Notes: a model not told the origin generated them from the letters alone. A DNA stretch of 9,913 nt from an uncultured beta proteobacterium (GCA_903930665.1 CAIYZI010000013.1:1-9913), one strand, 5' to 3'. Counted from the first letter of the stretch, positions 1 to 4,770 are shown. Translations and numbers: made by a program.

Positions 1-42
1 ACAACGGATGTCTAGAAACTTTTTACTCCAGCCTGTTTTCAC
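1..42 (-). CDS. Possible 5' fragment of a gene running off the left edge
   Basis: Fourteen codons are open from a GTG at 42-40 to the window edge (MKTGWSKKFLDIRC). The GTG overlaps the TGA of the coiled-coil gene as GTGA, the same 4-base coupling used by neighbouring leftward genes, and a GGGGAG stretch lies directly before it. The fragment is too short to identify. It could equally be chance open frame after the last gene of the operon. Confidence 0.3.
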   Translation of the reverse strand, partial: MKTGWSKKFLDIRC

Positions 43-395
43 TCCCCGCCTTTCGGTTTGTCTAAAAGCAAGGTCGCGTTTGGTTTGGTGTCGGTAAGAT
101 TTCGGTACAGTAGGCCGTTTTCTGAGATAAAAACCCTCACCCCTCCTGCCATCTTCGCCTTGAGCGCATCAAGCTCTTCCCGTAATCCTACGATCTCCTT
201 CTTATCTAACTCACAGACATTTTTGTGCAGTCGTCGAAGGTCGGTAATTTCTTGCCTGAGTTCCTGCAACTCGTGGTAGGAGTCTAATAAGATTTGAAGA
301 TTAGAGTATTTTACCAGCCTATTGGAATTGCCTCTGTGCAATAGATTGGCCTGTTCAAACTCACCCGCATCTCGCGGAAATTGCGGCGTGGTCAT
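39..395 (-). CDS. Small coiled-coil phage-type hypothetical protein
   Basis: The product is 118 residues and I do not recognise a family. Residues about 30-82 have a strong heptad-like pattern rich in Leu, Glu, Lys and Arg (for example LLDSYHELQELRQEITDLRR), predicting a coiled coil and so probable oligomerisation or partner binding. The last 35 residues look like a small beta-rich or extended tail. There is no signal peptide, membrane segment or catalytic motif. The ATG at 395 overlaps the stop of the upstream Lar-like gene as ATGA, with a GAGG purine stretch just before it, so translational coupling is likely. The gene therefore sits in a leftward operon of early phage-like genes. It could be a scaffold-like or regulatory accessory protein, but the sequence does not decide this. 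Confidence 0.8.
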   Translation of the reverse strand: MTTPQFPRDAGEFEQANLLHRGNSNRLVKYSNLQILLDSYHELQELRQEITDLRRLHKNVCELDKKEIVGLREELDALKAKMAGGVRVFISENGLLYRNLTDTKPNATLLLDKPKGGE

Positions 396-757
396 TTCAT
401 CCTCTTTCCTCGTTCGGCAAGCATGGCTTCGGCTTGTTCATAAGCTGCACTTGCTCTGGCTGCATATAACTGTTGAGGAGATATAGGGTTGCAGGAGCTG
501 ATGCTGTCTCCGCTGATCAAAGCTTGACCCGCAAAATAATCGAGCAGGCTCATGTTTTGCATCAGATGGATATCGAGAGGGTCAGGAACTTCAGCACCAT
601 ACATCTGAGTCCATTTTTCAACTAATTCCCTGGTACGGCATCCATCAAGGCTGTAATGACAATTAATACACCGGATGTTTCTAGGTTCATCCACGTATGA
701 GGGATTTGAGGTAACTAGGGGTGTACTGCCACACGTTTTACATTGAAATATTTTCAT
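392..757 (-). CDS. Lar-like zinc-ribbon protein with phage C-terminal module
   Basis: 121 residues in two parts. Residues 1-53 form a zinc ribbon with paired cysteines C6-x2-C9 and C30-x2-C33 followed by a helix ending in EKWTQMYG, resembling Lar-type restriction-alleviation proteins, where CPFCG-like pairs precede a helix with a conserved Trp. Residues about 69-120 (MSLLDYFAGQAL ... AYEQAEAMLAERGKR) match a short motif I know from many phage hypothetical proteins, where it occurs alone or fused to other modules. Lar proteins modulate type I restriction in Rac prophage; that role here is inference from the fold. The ATG at 757 has no ribosome site, only an AT-rich leader after a 132-base gap, and the 3' end overlaps the next gene as ATGA. 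Confidence 0.8.
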   Translation of the reverse strand: MKIFQCKTCGSTPLVTSNPSYVDEPRNIRCINCHYSLDGCRTRELVEKWTQMYGAEVPDPLDIHLMQNMSLLDYFAGQALISGDSISSCNPISPQQLYAARASAAYEQAEAMLAERGKRMK

Positions 758-889
758 AATTTTATTTAGCCGCTAACGGCGGCAAGTCGTTTGACGTTAC
801 CCTTGTCCCGTTTATTGCTCTTGGACTGTGAGGCGTGACCACGAGGATTTCTCCCGTCACCACTTTGGGTGTCGCCCTTTCGCGTCAAA
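758..889. other. 132-base gap between leftward genes
   Basis: No convincing gene is seen. On the minus strand the frame between about 863 (GTG) and 762 is open for 33 codons, but it lacks an ATG and a ribosome site. A short stem GCCG-CTAA-CGGC lies at 769-780, just before the Lar-like start on the minus strand, and is too short to call a terminator. It may hold a promoter for the Lar-like gene, but I cannot identify -35 and -10 boxes. Confidence 0.3.
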
Positions 890-1303
890 TTAGTCTCCTT
901 CGTACATGCTCAGAACTTTTGAGTACCCTGAGATATCAACCAAGTTATCCCGCTTGTGACGATGCACTTCGCGCCCGATCTTTAACGCGATCATGCACAG
1001 AGCTACTTGCGGCCCCGAAACGTTAGTCTTCAAAATCGCGCTCCACATCTTGGCCACCAGATCGAGACTTTCCTTAGGGTCACCATACTCTGCCCGTTTC
1101 TCGGATGAGACCACTCGGTCAGCTTCCTGGCATACCGTTTCAATAGCTTGGGCTGTAGCTGCTCTCATTCTGGCTACCGTTTCGGCTTCCGTCGCAGTGA
1201 GACGGGAGCGTAGATTTTCATGGATGCCATATTCTGGGGTAAGTATTCCGCAGACCGGACAAACCCCTTTGGCCAGTTCAGCGTTACAATTAGGGCAGTT
1301 CAT
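890..1303 (-). CDS. Zinc ribbon + DUF6378-type phage protein
   Basis: 137 residues. Residues 1-20 form a compact zinc ribbon, MNCPNCNAEL..VCPVCG, with C3, C6, C15 and C18 as ligands. Residues 30-66 are a helical linker. Residues about 67-132 (KRAEYGDPKESLDLVAKMWS ... ALKIGREVHRHKRDNLVDISGY) match the DUF6378 pattern common in phage genomes, with its R-x-E-Y-G-D-P and H-x-x-R-D-N-L-V-D-x-x-G-Y signatures. The molecular function is unknown; the acidic and basic helix signatures vaguely recall all-alpha NTP pyrophosphohydrolases, but I would not assign that. The ATG at 1303 overlaps the stop of the upstream coiled-coil gene as ATGA, indicating co-translation. The added zinc ribbon suggests nucleic-acid or protein binding. 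Confidence 0.85.
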   Translation of the reverse strand: MNCPNCNAELAKGVCPVCGILTPEYGIHENLRSRLTATEAETVARMRAATAQAIETVCQEADRVVSSEKRAEYGDPKESLDLVAKMWSAILKTNVSGPQVALCMIALKIGREVHRHKRDNLVDISGYSKVLSMYEGD

Positions 1304-1572
1304 ACTACGTCTTCGAGTTCGTTTAAGTTGCTGGCCAGTTCTCCTACTTTAGTAGCTATGGCTTCGAGCTTGACCTCGAGGTTATTTAACCTCGAAGCGA
1401 TGCAAGCTTCATGATCTCCGAAAACTTGGCGGGACAAAGTGTTGTGCGCGGCTTGTTGGTTTTCATTCAATCTTGTCAAGTCTTTAATTTCTTCTCCCAT
1501 AGCGATCAGGGCTTTTTCAAAGACTTGGGCCAAGTGCTCCGGCTTTATTAATTCTAAGGGGATGTTATCCAT
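1300..1572 (-). CDS. Small coiled-coil hypothetical protein, first of left operon
   Basis: 90 residues from ATG 1572 (MDNIPLELIKPEHLAQ). An in-frame ATG at 1587 and TTG at 1590 would add five or six residues. I prefer 1572 because a TTGACC box lies 34 bases upstream (1606-1601), close to the spacing seen elsewhere in the window, and because 1587-1590 overlaps a copy of the 13-base repeat. Residues 20-45 and 60-87 are predicted amphipathic helices with heptad character (ASRLNNLEVKLEAIATKVGE), so a coiled-coil dimer is likely. No family is recognised. It heads the leftward cluster and is coupled to the DUF6378 gene by an ATGA overlap. No good -10 box is visible for its promoter. Confidence 0.7.
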   Translation of the reverse strand: MDNIPLELIKPEHLAQVFEKALIAMGEEIKDLTRLNENQQAAHNTLSRQVFGDHEACIASRLNNLEVKLEAIATKVGELASNLNELEDVV

Positions 1573-1588
1573 GCGGCAGGCTCGCATC

Positions 1589-1681
1589 AAATGTTTTTCG
1601 GGTCAAGGCTTTTTGCAAAATATTTTTCGCTGGTTAGTTGAAATGTTTTTCAGGCATCGAACAGCTAAAAATGTTTTTCGG
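1589..1681 (-). repeat. Four copies of a 13-base word (CCGAAAAACATTT)
   Basis: Read on the minus strand, CCGAAAAACATTT occurs exactly at 1601-1589 and 1681-1669, with one mismatch at 1653-1641 (CTGAAAAACATTT) and two mismatches at 1630-1618. Start-to-start spacings are about 28, 23 and 29 bases. A fifth, exact copy lies on the plus strand at 3164-3176, abutting the -35 box of another promoter. Copies are spaced like iterons or operator sites. The sites lie just upstream of, and slightly overlapping, the first gene of the left operon. Confidence 0.7.
1599..1610 (-). promoter_or_regulatory. AGCCTTGACCCG element, copy 1 (possible leftward -35 region)
   Basis: The 12 bases AGCCTTGACCCG (minus strand) occur identically here and at 2297-2286. 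Each contains TTGACC, a -35-like hexamer, and each lies about 27-28 bases before the preferred start of the first gene of a leftward unit. A matching -10 box is poor here (GAGCCT at a 17-base spacing). The shared element is certain; its promoter role is inferred. Confidence 0.4.
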
Positions 1682-1710
1682 GCGCCGGATATTGGGAATA
1701 GAGAATTTGG

Positions 1711-1744
1711 GCGCGGGGTCAAGACACTGTCATATACCCCGCGC
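1711..1744. repeat. Nested GC-rich inverted repeat
   Basis: GCGCGGGG at 1711-1718 is perfectly complementary to CCCCGCGC at 1737-1744, with an 18-base loop. The loop itself contains a smaller palindrome, GACA-C-TGTC, at 1723-1731. Allowing a two-base bulge, the outer stem could extend by GGG/CCC. No T-run follows on either strand, so it is not a classical terminator. Confidence 0.6.
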
Positions 1745-1904
1745 GCCCCCGGCCCTGGGGGACTGCCGGGTGGCCCAATCGCATATGCGTTTAGGATCTC
1801 TTAAACCTATGTGAACTATTAAGGCATTCCACGCCCAAACAAGCTATTACGTATATAAACAATACGAAAACAGCGCGCTAGGATGCCCATGGTGAGGCGA
1901 TTCC

Positions 1905-2258
1905 TTAGCCGATAAGGTCATGATAGCACCCGCTTTCGGGCGCAATCACCTTGATCCAATCCTCCGCACGCATCGTGATCAGCCATTCCGTGCCGTTCTT
2001 ACGATGAGCGACAACGGGCCGCGCCCCCTCTGGTTTGTCGCGTTCGGCTTGGGCCATCGCTTTATATACGTTTAGGTTCTCAACCCGCTTCACTTCTATG
2101 TGTATATCAGGAATTGAATGCACAACATCGGGCGAATCAGGCGAGCCCGAAAACTGTTGCCCACGTCGTGCCGAGATTCCATAAGACTGAAGCCATTGGG
2201 CAAATTCCCTTTCCCCACTAGCACCTTTCGCCCTTGAATTTATTTTCTTTTTCTTCAC
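1905..2258 (-). CDS. PD-(D/E)xK nuclease, Holliday-junction-resolvase type
   Basis: 117 residues from GTG 2258, or 119 from TTG 2264; there is no in-frame ATG. Numbering from the TTG form: a basic N-terminus (KKKKINSRAKG), then GEREF with the conserved early acid E18, then SPDVV with D46, and IEVKR giving E57-x-K59. This E...PD...ExK order is the catalytic signature of small nucleases annotated as archaeal-type Hjc resolvases in phages. The later AMAQAERD, KPEGARPVVAHRKN and WLITMRAEDW segments also match phage members of that group. Length is typical. It probably cleaves branched replication or recombination intermediates of the element's DNA. I favour GTG because a TTGACC box lies 35 bases upstream. 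It is separated from both neighbours by gene-free DNA, so it may be its own unit. Confidence 0.8.
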   Translation of the reverse strand: MKKKKINSRAKGASGEREFAQWLQSYGISARRGQQFSGSPDSPDVVHSIPDIHIEVKRVENLNVYKAMAQAERDKPEGARPVVAHRKNGTEWLITMRAEDWIKVIAPESGCYHDLIG

Positions 2259-2285
2259 AACCAAGGTATTTCATTTTTCGAACCA

Positions 2286-2297
2286 CGGGTCAAGGCT
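2286..2297 (-). promoter_or_regulatory. AGCCTTGACCCG element, copy 2, upstream of nuclease gene
   Basis: Exact 12-base match to 1610-1599. TTGACC at 2293-2288 is followed after 17 bases by AATACC, a weak -10, and then by the GTG start of the nuclease gene 6 bases later. The spacing is close to that of the three well-formed plus-strand promoters, so a leaderless leftward transcript is plausible but less certain. Confidence 0.4.
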
Positions 2298-2337
2298 AAT
2301 GTGAACAGGCCGCCAGAGCGGCAGCGTAGGCGGTATG

Positions 2338-2365
2338 TGTGGGGTACGCTTTAGCTACCCCCACA
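2338..2365. repeat. Hairpin with near-complete pairing
   Basis: TGTGGGGTA (2338-2346) pairs with TACCCCCACA (2356-2365) with one bulged C; inside, GC-TTTA-GC (2348-2355) continues the stem after a bulged C. A run of seven A follows on the plus strand (2371-2377), which is the wrong base for a rightward terminator; no T-run follows leftward. It is probably a structural or protein-binding element. Confidence 0.55.
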
Positions 2366-2432
2366 TTCTGAAAAAAATTCTTACATCATCTTGATGCCCA
2401 ACGACTTCTGACTTACGTGCAAAAAACCCGCC

Positions 2433-2488
2433 AAAACACGCGCTTCGTAAACCCTTGGTCTTCACCAGACTTACAAAGCGCGTGTTTT
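2433..2488. repeat. 18-base inverted repeat with inner hairpin
   Basis: AAAACACGCGCTTCGTAA (2433-2450) and TTACAAAGCGCGTGTTTT (2471-2488) are complementary at 17 of 18 positions; the one mismatch becomes a G-U pair in minus-strand RNA. The 20-base spacer holds a further stem TGGT-CTTC-ACCA (2456-2467). CACGCGC recurs just outside at 2492-2498, and TTACGTGC (2413-2420) has a complementary GCACGTA at 2501-2507. This is the strongest secondary structure in the window. Confidence 0.75.
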
Positions 2489-2637
2489 CAGCACGCGCAT
2501 GCACGTACGTAATTTTTCGGCCCTTAAACAGGAATAAAACTCCACCTTGACCGGAAAAAATGCCCGGTCGGTGGAACAAAAGTCCACTGCCAAATGGCCA
2601 CGGTATACATTATTCATATATGATAAACAAAATTCTT

Positions 2638-2650
2638 GTTGATAATCAAC
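2638..2650. promoter_or_regulatory. Perfect 13-base palindrome, operator candidate
   Basis: GTTGAT-A-ATCAAC is a perfect 6-1-6 palindrome 81 bases upstream of the -35 box at 2731. Size and symmetry fit a homodimeric helix-turn-helix repressor. No second copy was noticed in the window. Confidence 0.4.
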
Positions 2651-2730
2651 GACTTACGACAGCACCAAAAAATAGAAAAAGTTGGCACGCTTCACGCTCT
2701 ATTGATTATATACGAAAAAGCGAAATGAGC

Positions 2731-2766
2731 TTGACGTTAAAGATTAAAACTGATATAAACAATAGA
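2731..2766 (+). promoter_or_regulatory. Leaderless-type promoter for the membrane-protein gene
   Basis: TTGACG (2731-2736), a 17-base spacer, TATAAA (2754-2759), then 7 bases to ATG 2767. Transcription would start at about the ATG, so the mRNA should have essentially no leader. This decides the start of the following gene. The geometry is identical to the promoters before 3214 and 7903. Confidence 0.75.
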
Positions 2767-3162
2767 ATGAAGACACTAAATAGAATCAACAAAGAAAGCA
2801 TCGTGCATCAAGCGAAGCAGGCATTGCAACCTGTCAACCGCATCCCCATGATCGCGGGTTCCATCCTCGGCGCGTTCGTGCCAGTGGCCACATACACCAT
2901 CGTGCATAACGAAGTGACCAGTAATCCGGCTCTATGGGTACTGGCAACTGGGGGTTTGATCTATTCCGCCATGACCGTCTATAGTTGGGCGAAAACAGCG
3001 TTTAAGCACCCTGCCAAGGCTTTAGGGTTTGTTGTACTGGTAGAAGGGACTTTGACCTTTAGCGGGACGGTATGGCTAGGGTTTGCCGCACTGGCAATCC
3101 TTGTCGCGATCAATGCGATCGCAGCAGGTTGTGCTCTGGCTAACGACTATCGCGGGAAATAA
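2767..3162 (+). CDS. Small multi-pass membrane protein
   Basis: 131 residues from ATG 2767. A basic, soluble N-terminus (MKTLNRINKESIVHQAKQAL) is followed by hydrophobic segments at about 27-47, 55-75, 85-101 and 102-125, so three or four membrane passes are predicted, with a short charged tail (NDYRGK). No family is recognised and no catalytic motif is visible. The frame extends upstream to ATGs at 2725, 2620 and 2560, but I choose 2767 because a near-consensus promoter places the transcript start there and the upstream residues are unlike a coding N-terminus. The gene is followed by its own 51-base gap and a second promoter, so it is transcribed separately or read through. It could be an early phage membrane protein altering the host envelope or excluding other phages; this is speculation. 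Confidence 0.75.
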   Translation: MKTLNRINKESIVHQAKQALQPVNRIPMIAGSILGAFVPVATYTIVHNEVTSNPALWVLATGGLIYSAMTVYSWAKTAFKHPAKALGFVVLVEGTLTFSGTVWLGFAALAILVAINAIAAGCALANDYRGK

Positions 3163-3163
3163 T

Positions 3164-3176
3164 CCGAAAAACATTT
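3164..3176 (+). promoter_or_regulatory. Fifth copy of the 13-base word, abutting a -35 box
   Basis: CCGAAAAACATTT is identical to two of the copies in 1589-1681. It ends one base before TTGACT (3178-3183), the ideal place for an activator or repressor to act on the following promoter. Confidence 0.6.
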
Positions 3177-3177
3177 A

Positions 3178-3213
3178 TTGACTTTCTCAACTAAACCTTA
3201 TATAATATAAAGA
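3178..3213 (+). promoter_or_regulatory. Near-consensus sigma-70 promoter, leaderless type
   Basis: TTGACT (3178-3183), a 17-base spacer and a perfect TATAAT (3201-3206), then 7 bases to ATG 3214. It drives the long rightward run of small genes. Initiation would fall on or within two bases of the start codon, and no ribosome site is present. Confidence 0.85.
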
Positions 3214-3516
3214 ATGAAAACACACATTAAAACCGGCGACGGGTTCAAACGGAGCATTGCCAAGCACGGCCATAGACTGCTTTGCAGTGATGGGAAGATC
3301 AGATCAGCAGAACTAGCGGGGGAAGCAGATACTTGGTTTTCCATTGGTGCAAGAATACGAATGAACGGGAAATGGGTGACGGGTTATGCGACCGTCGACG
3401 AACACGGAAGCCTTTACGTTCACGTTTTCCGCCAACATGACGGGAAAACTGAGTTGCCAGAATGGCCCCCGCTTTTTACCGGTGCGTATTTTGACCTACT
3501 CGCAAAGGGACTTTAA
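3214..3516 (+). CDS. Conserved phage-type hypothetical protein
   Basis: 100 residues. The sequence (HGHRLLCSDGKIRSAELAG, ADTWFSIGARIRMNGKWVTG, YATVDEHGSLYVHVFRQHDG) resembles a group of short phage hypotheticals with a CSDGKIRSAELA ... ADTxFSxxAxxRxNGKxVxGYxT pattern that I recall without a known function. It looks like a compact soluble beta-rich domain; there is no signal peptide or catalytic signature. It is the first gene after the near-consensus promoter and probably has a leaderless start. The next gene follows after 12 bases. Confidence 0.85.
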   Translation: MKTHIKTGDGFKRSIAKHGHRLLCSDGKIRSAELAGEADTWFSIGARIRMNGKWVTGYATVDEHGSLYVHVFRQHDGKTELPEWPPLFTGAYFDLLAKGL

Positions 3517-3528
3517 TCAACTAATTTT

Positions 3529-3828
3529 ATGAAAAAACCAACTCAAAGACAATTGGCACGCTATGCCCGGCTTAAACTAGGGTCAGGATGCTATTTAAAC
3601 CGCTCTGTTCATAGCGCCGAAAGCCTAGAATGCGACACGATCAATTTTGCCCGTGTAGCCGGATTCACTGATGAGTTTGATCCACATTTCCCGGTTGACG
3701 AGGAGGAGCTTAATTGCCTCGCAAATGACGCGCTTTACTTCCTTAACGAGCTTGAAACTCGCGTGGGGTACTTCTGGACCTTTAATGATAACAGCCTCTT
3801 TCTAATGGAAAATGGAGGCTTAGATTAA
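3529..3828 (+). CDS. Hypothetical protein
   Basis: 99 residues, acidic in the second half (DEFDPHFPVDEEELNCLAND), with aromatic-rich end (VGYFWTFNDNSLFLMENGG). I do not recognise the family and see no membrane segment, metal-binding cluster or nucleotide motif. It starts MKKPTQRQLARYARLKLG, a basic helix. The 12-base spacer before it (TCAACTAATTTT) resembles the one before the next gene (CCAACCAAAATT); neither contains a ribosome site, so initiation relies on A/T-rich, unstructured context or coupling to the upstream stop. An acidic DNA-mimic role is conceivable but not supported by more than composition. Confidence 0.8.
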   Translation: MKKPTQRQLARYARLKLGSGCYLNRSVHSAESLECDTINFARVAGFTDEFDPHFPVDEEELNCLANDALYFLNELETRVGYFWTFNDNSLFLMENGGLD

Positions 3829-3840
3829 CCAACCAAAATT

Positions 3841-4170
3841 ATGAACATCAGACAAGCAATCACAACTAAATATCTCGGCCATACTAACTACCGCGGAACC
3901 CGCATCAAGGCGAGTTGTTCCAGAGGCTCCCTTACCGTGTCAGGTGATGCTTCACTTAACCTAGCTGAGAATCATATCAAAGCGGCGGTTGAGCTAATTA
4001 AGAGCTTTATGGATAATGATCACGAGAACTACCGATCGGAAGGCGGGGCATGGGTGAATAACCCTTGGAACCATCCATTTGTCACCGGCGTTACTGGCCC
4101 TGGGGCTTATGTGCATGTATTGATCGAAGATGGCAAGCTGTTCCAATCCAGACCGGAGGCAGCAATATGA
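3841..4170 (+). CDS. Conserved phage-type hypothetical protein
   Basis: 109 residues beginning MNIRQAITTKYLGHTNYRGT, a pattern (QAITTKYLGPTNxRGxRIKA) that I recall from short phage and prophage hypotheticals of unknown role. Residues 20-40 look like beta strands (RIKASCSRGSLTVSG), followed by a helix (AENHIKAAVELIKSFM) and a C-terminal strand region with GPGAYVHVLIEDG. There is no known catalytic motif. It follows the previous gene after 12 bases and its TGA overlaps the next ATG as ATGA, with GGAGG at 4155-4159 inside its end serving the downstream start. Confidence 0.85.
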   Translation: MNIRQAITTKYLGHTNYRGTRIKASCSRGSLTVSGDASLNLAENHIKAAVELIKSFMDNDHENYRSEGGAWVNNPWNHPFVTGVTGPGAYVHVLIEDGKLFQSRPEAAI

Positions 4171-4259
4171 AAAAACCGACCATTCACCGCTTGATTATGA
4201 CACAGCCGAAAGGGGAAACAGGCTATGAAGTATTGGCACAAGGAAAGGTAAAGAAATGA
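4167..4259 (+). CDS. Tiny 30-residue protein
   Basis: MKKPTIHRLIMTQPKGETGY followed by EVLAQGKVKK. The ATG overlaps the upstream stop as ATGA and its own TGA overlaps the next ATG the same way. A GGAGG sits 7 bases before the ATG, the best ribosome site in this operon, which argues that it is truly translated. The product is basic and soluble, with no recognisable family. The same frame is open upstream to 4065, but that part overlaps the preceding gene and is a shadow. Confidence 0.6.
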   Translation: MKKPTIHRLIMTQPKGETGYEVLAQGKVKK

Positions 4260-4417
4260 AAACCGAAAAAAGATACAAAGTTACGTCTCCCGCCACTGGG
4301 AAAAGCTGGGAATGTGAAAGCCTACTTTCTGCTATGAACTACATTGATCGAATGTTTGAACGTAAGGAAATTGGATTAAGCACCCGCGAACAATTAATTA
4401 AGGAATTAGCTAAATGA
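4256..4417 (+). CDS. Small hypothetical protein
   Basis: 53 residues (MKTEKRYKVTSPATGKSWEC ... REQLIKELAK). It looks like a short beta hairpin followed by two helices and is soluble and highly charged. No family is recognised. It is joined by ATGA overlaps to both neighbours, with an AAGGAAAGG purine tract upstream of the start. Its place in an unbroken chain of coupled small frames is the main evidence that it is a gene. Confidence 0.65.
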   Translation: MKTEKRYKVTSPATGKSWECESLLSAMNYIDRMFERKEIGLSTREQLIKELAK

Positions 4418-4611
4418 AACTATATCAATACCACGCAACTTATTGGACCGCCGACCATCGAATCGGGCGGGTGAGCGGATGCGTCCACGCTGAAAAATAC
4501 TTGGAAGCTCTGAGCAAGGCGCATGATGCGCTGACCGTATTTATTCACAAGCACCTGATCCATCTCGAAGTACGAGAATTGGCTGAGGGTGAAGATACAT
4601 TAAAACTATGA
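4414..4611 (+). CDS. Small hypothetical protein
   Basis: 65 residues (MKLYQYHATYWTADHRIGRV ...). The pattern suggests a beta strand, a turn and two helices (KYLEALSKAHDALTVFIHK), then a final strand (LIHLEVRELAEG), a compact alpha/beta fold. It is His-rich but lacks a spaced metal motif. No family is recognised. Both ends overlap neighbours as ATGA. Confidence 0.7.
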   Translation: MKLYQYHATYWTADHRIGRVSGCVHAEKYLEALSKAHDALTVFIHKHLIHLEVRELAEGEDTLKL

Positions 4612-4763
4612 AAAAAGGCAGGAAAAAATCAGGGCGAAAGAGCGTACTCATTCGCATAAAGCCAGAAATACATGATGAGCTTAGGCTCATCTTGGGCAAA
4701 CCCCTTGGCGAGTGGTTGGAGAGCCATATGGGGGTTATTCGTGAACAAACTTTAATTGATTAA
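4608..4763 (+). CDS. Small basic protein, possible ribbon-helix-helix DNA-binding fold
   Basis: 51 residues: a very basic start (MKKGRKKSGRK) leads into KSVLIRIKPEIHDELRLILG and KPLGEWLESHM. A strand with alternating hydrophobic residues (V-L-I-R-I), then PE, a helix, a short turn with GKPL and a second helix is the layout of Arc/MetJ-like ribbon-helix-helix proteins. This is pattern recognition, not a confirmed match. If right, it would bind DNA as a dimer and could control this or the other operons, including the CCGAAAAACATTT sites. The start overlaps the upstream stop as ATGA; a TAA ends it 7 bases before the next ATG. Confidence 0.65.
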   Translation: MKKGRKKSGRKSVLIRIKPEIHDELRLILGKPLGEWLESHMGVIREQTLID

Positions 4764-4770
4764 AAATATT

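Larger units (their letters stand above)
1573..1904. other. Gene-free stretch with iteron-like repeats and inverted repeats
   Basis: About 330 bases without a credible gene. From left to right it holds the four 13-base words (1589-1681), a nested inverted repeat (1711-1744), a G+C-rich block (CCCCC at 1746-1750 facing GGGGG at 1757-1761), a 10-base palindrome CGCATATGCG at 1780-1789, and an AT-rich segment around 1845-1870. Longer plus-strand open frames here have no ribosome site and run through the repeats. The mix resembles an origin, a partition-like site or a multi-operator control region; the sequence alone does not decide. Confidence 0.5.
2259..2766. other. Strand-switch region without a gene; candidate origin or control region
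   Basis: About 500 bases between leftward and rightward genes. It contains a GCCGC-CAGA-GCGGC hairpin (2309-2322), a longer hairpin (2338-2365), an 18-base inverted repeat (2433-2488), three GACTTAC words (2410, 2468, 2651), a GACCGG/CCGGTC stem (2549-2569), a 13-base palindrome (2638-2650), and an AT-rich flank from about 2600 ending in the promoter at 2731-2759. A plus-strand frame is open from 2560 into the membrane-protein gene, but its ATG lies inside a stem and the promoter lies downstream of it. Structured repeats beside AT-rich DNA at a divergence point fit a replication origin; this is inference. Confidence 0.45.

Noticed and set aside
762..863. 33-codon minus-strand frame with GTG start between leftward genes
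   Set aside because: No ribosome site, no overlap coupling with either neighbour and no recognisable pattern; short open frames of this length are expected by chance.
1589..1681. CRISPR array made of the 13-base words
   Set aside because: The repeats are too short, partly degenerate, and the spacers are only about 10-16 bases; this fits iterons or operators.
1439..1804. 121-codon plus-strand frame across 1573-1804
   Set aside because: It overlaps a real leftward gene, then runs through the 13-base repeats and the GC-rich inverted repeat, with no start signals.
2549..2569. GACCGG/CCGGTC hairpin as a terminator
   Set aside because: The A-run (T-run on the minus strand) is in the loop, not after the stem, and no transcript is expected to end there.
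2355..2579. 74-codon minus-strand frame starting at TTG
   Set aside because: It runs straight through the long inverted repeat and hairpins, has no ATG or ribosome site, and its product resembles no protein family.
2560..2766. N-terminal extension of the membrane protein to ATG 2560, 2620 or 2725
   Set aside because: The ATG at 2560 lies in a GACCGG/CCGGTC stem, none has a ribosome site, and a near-consensus promoter places the transcript start at 2767.
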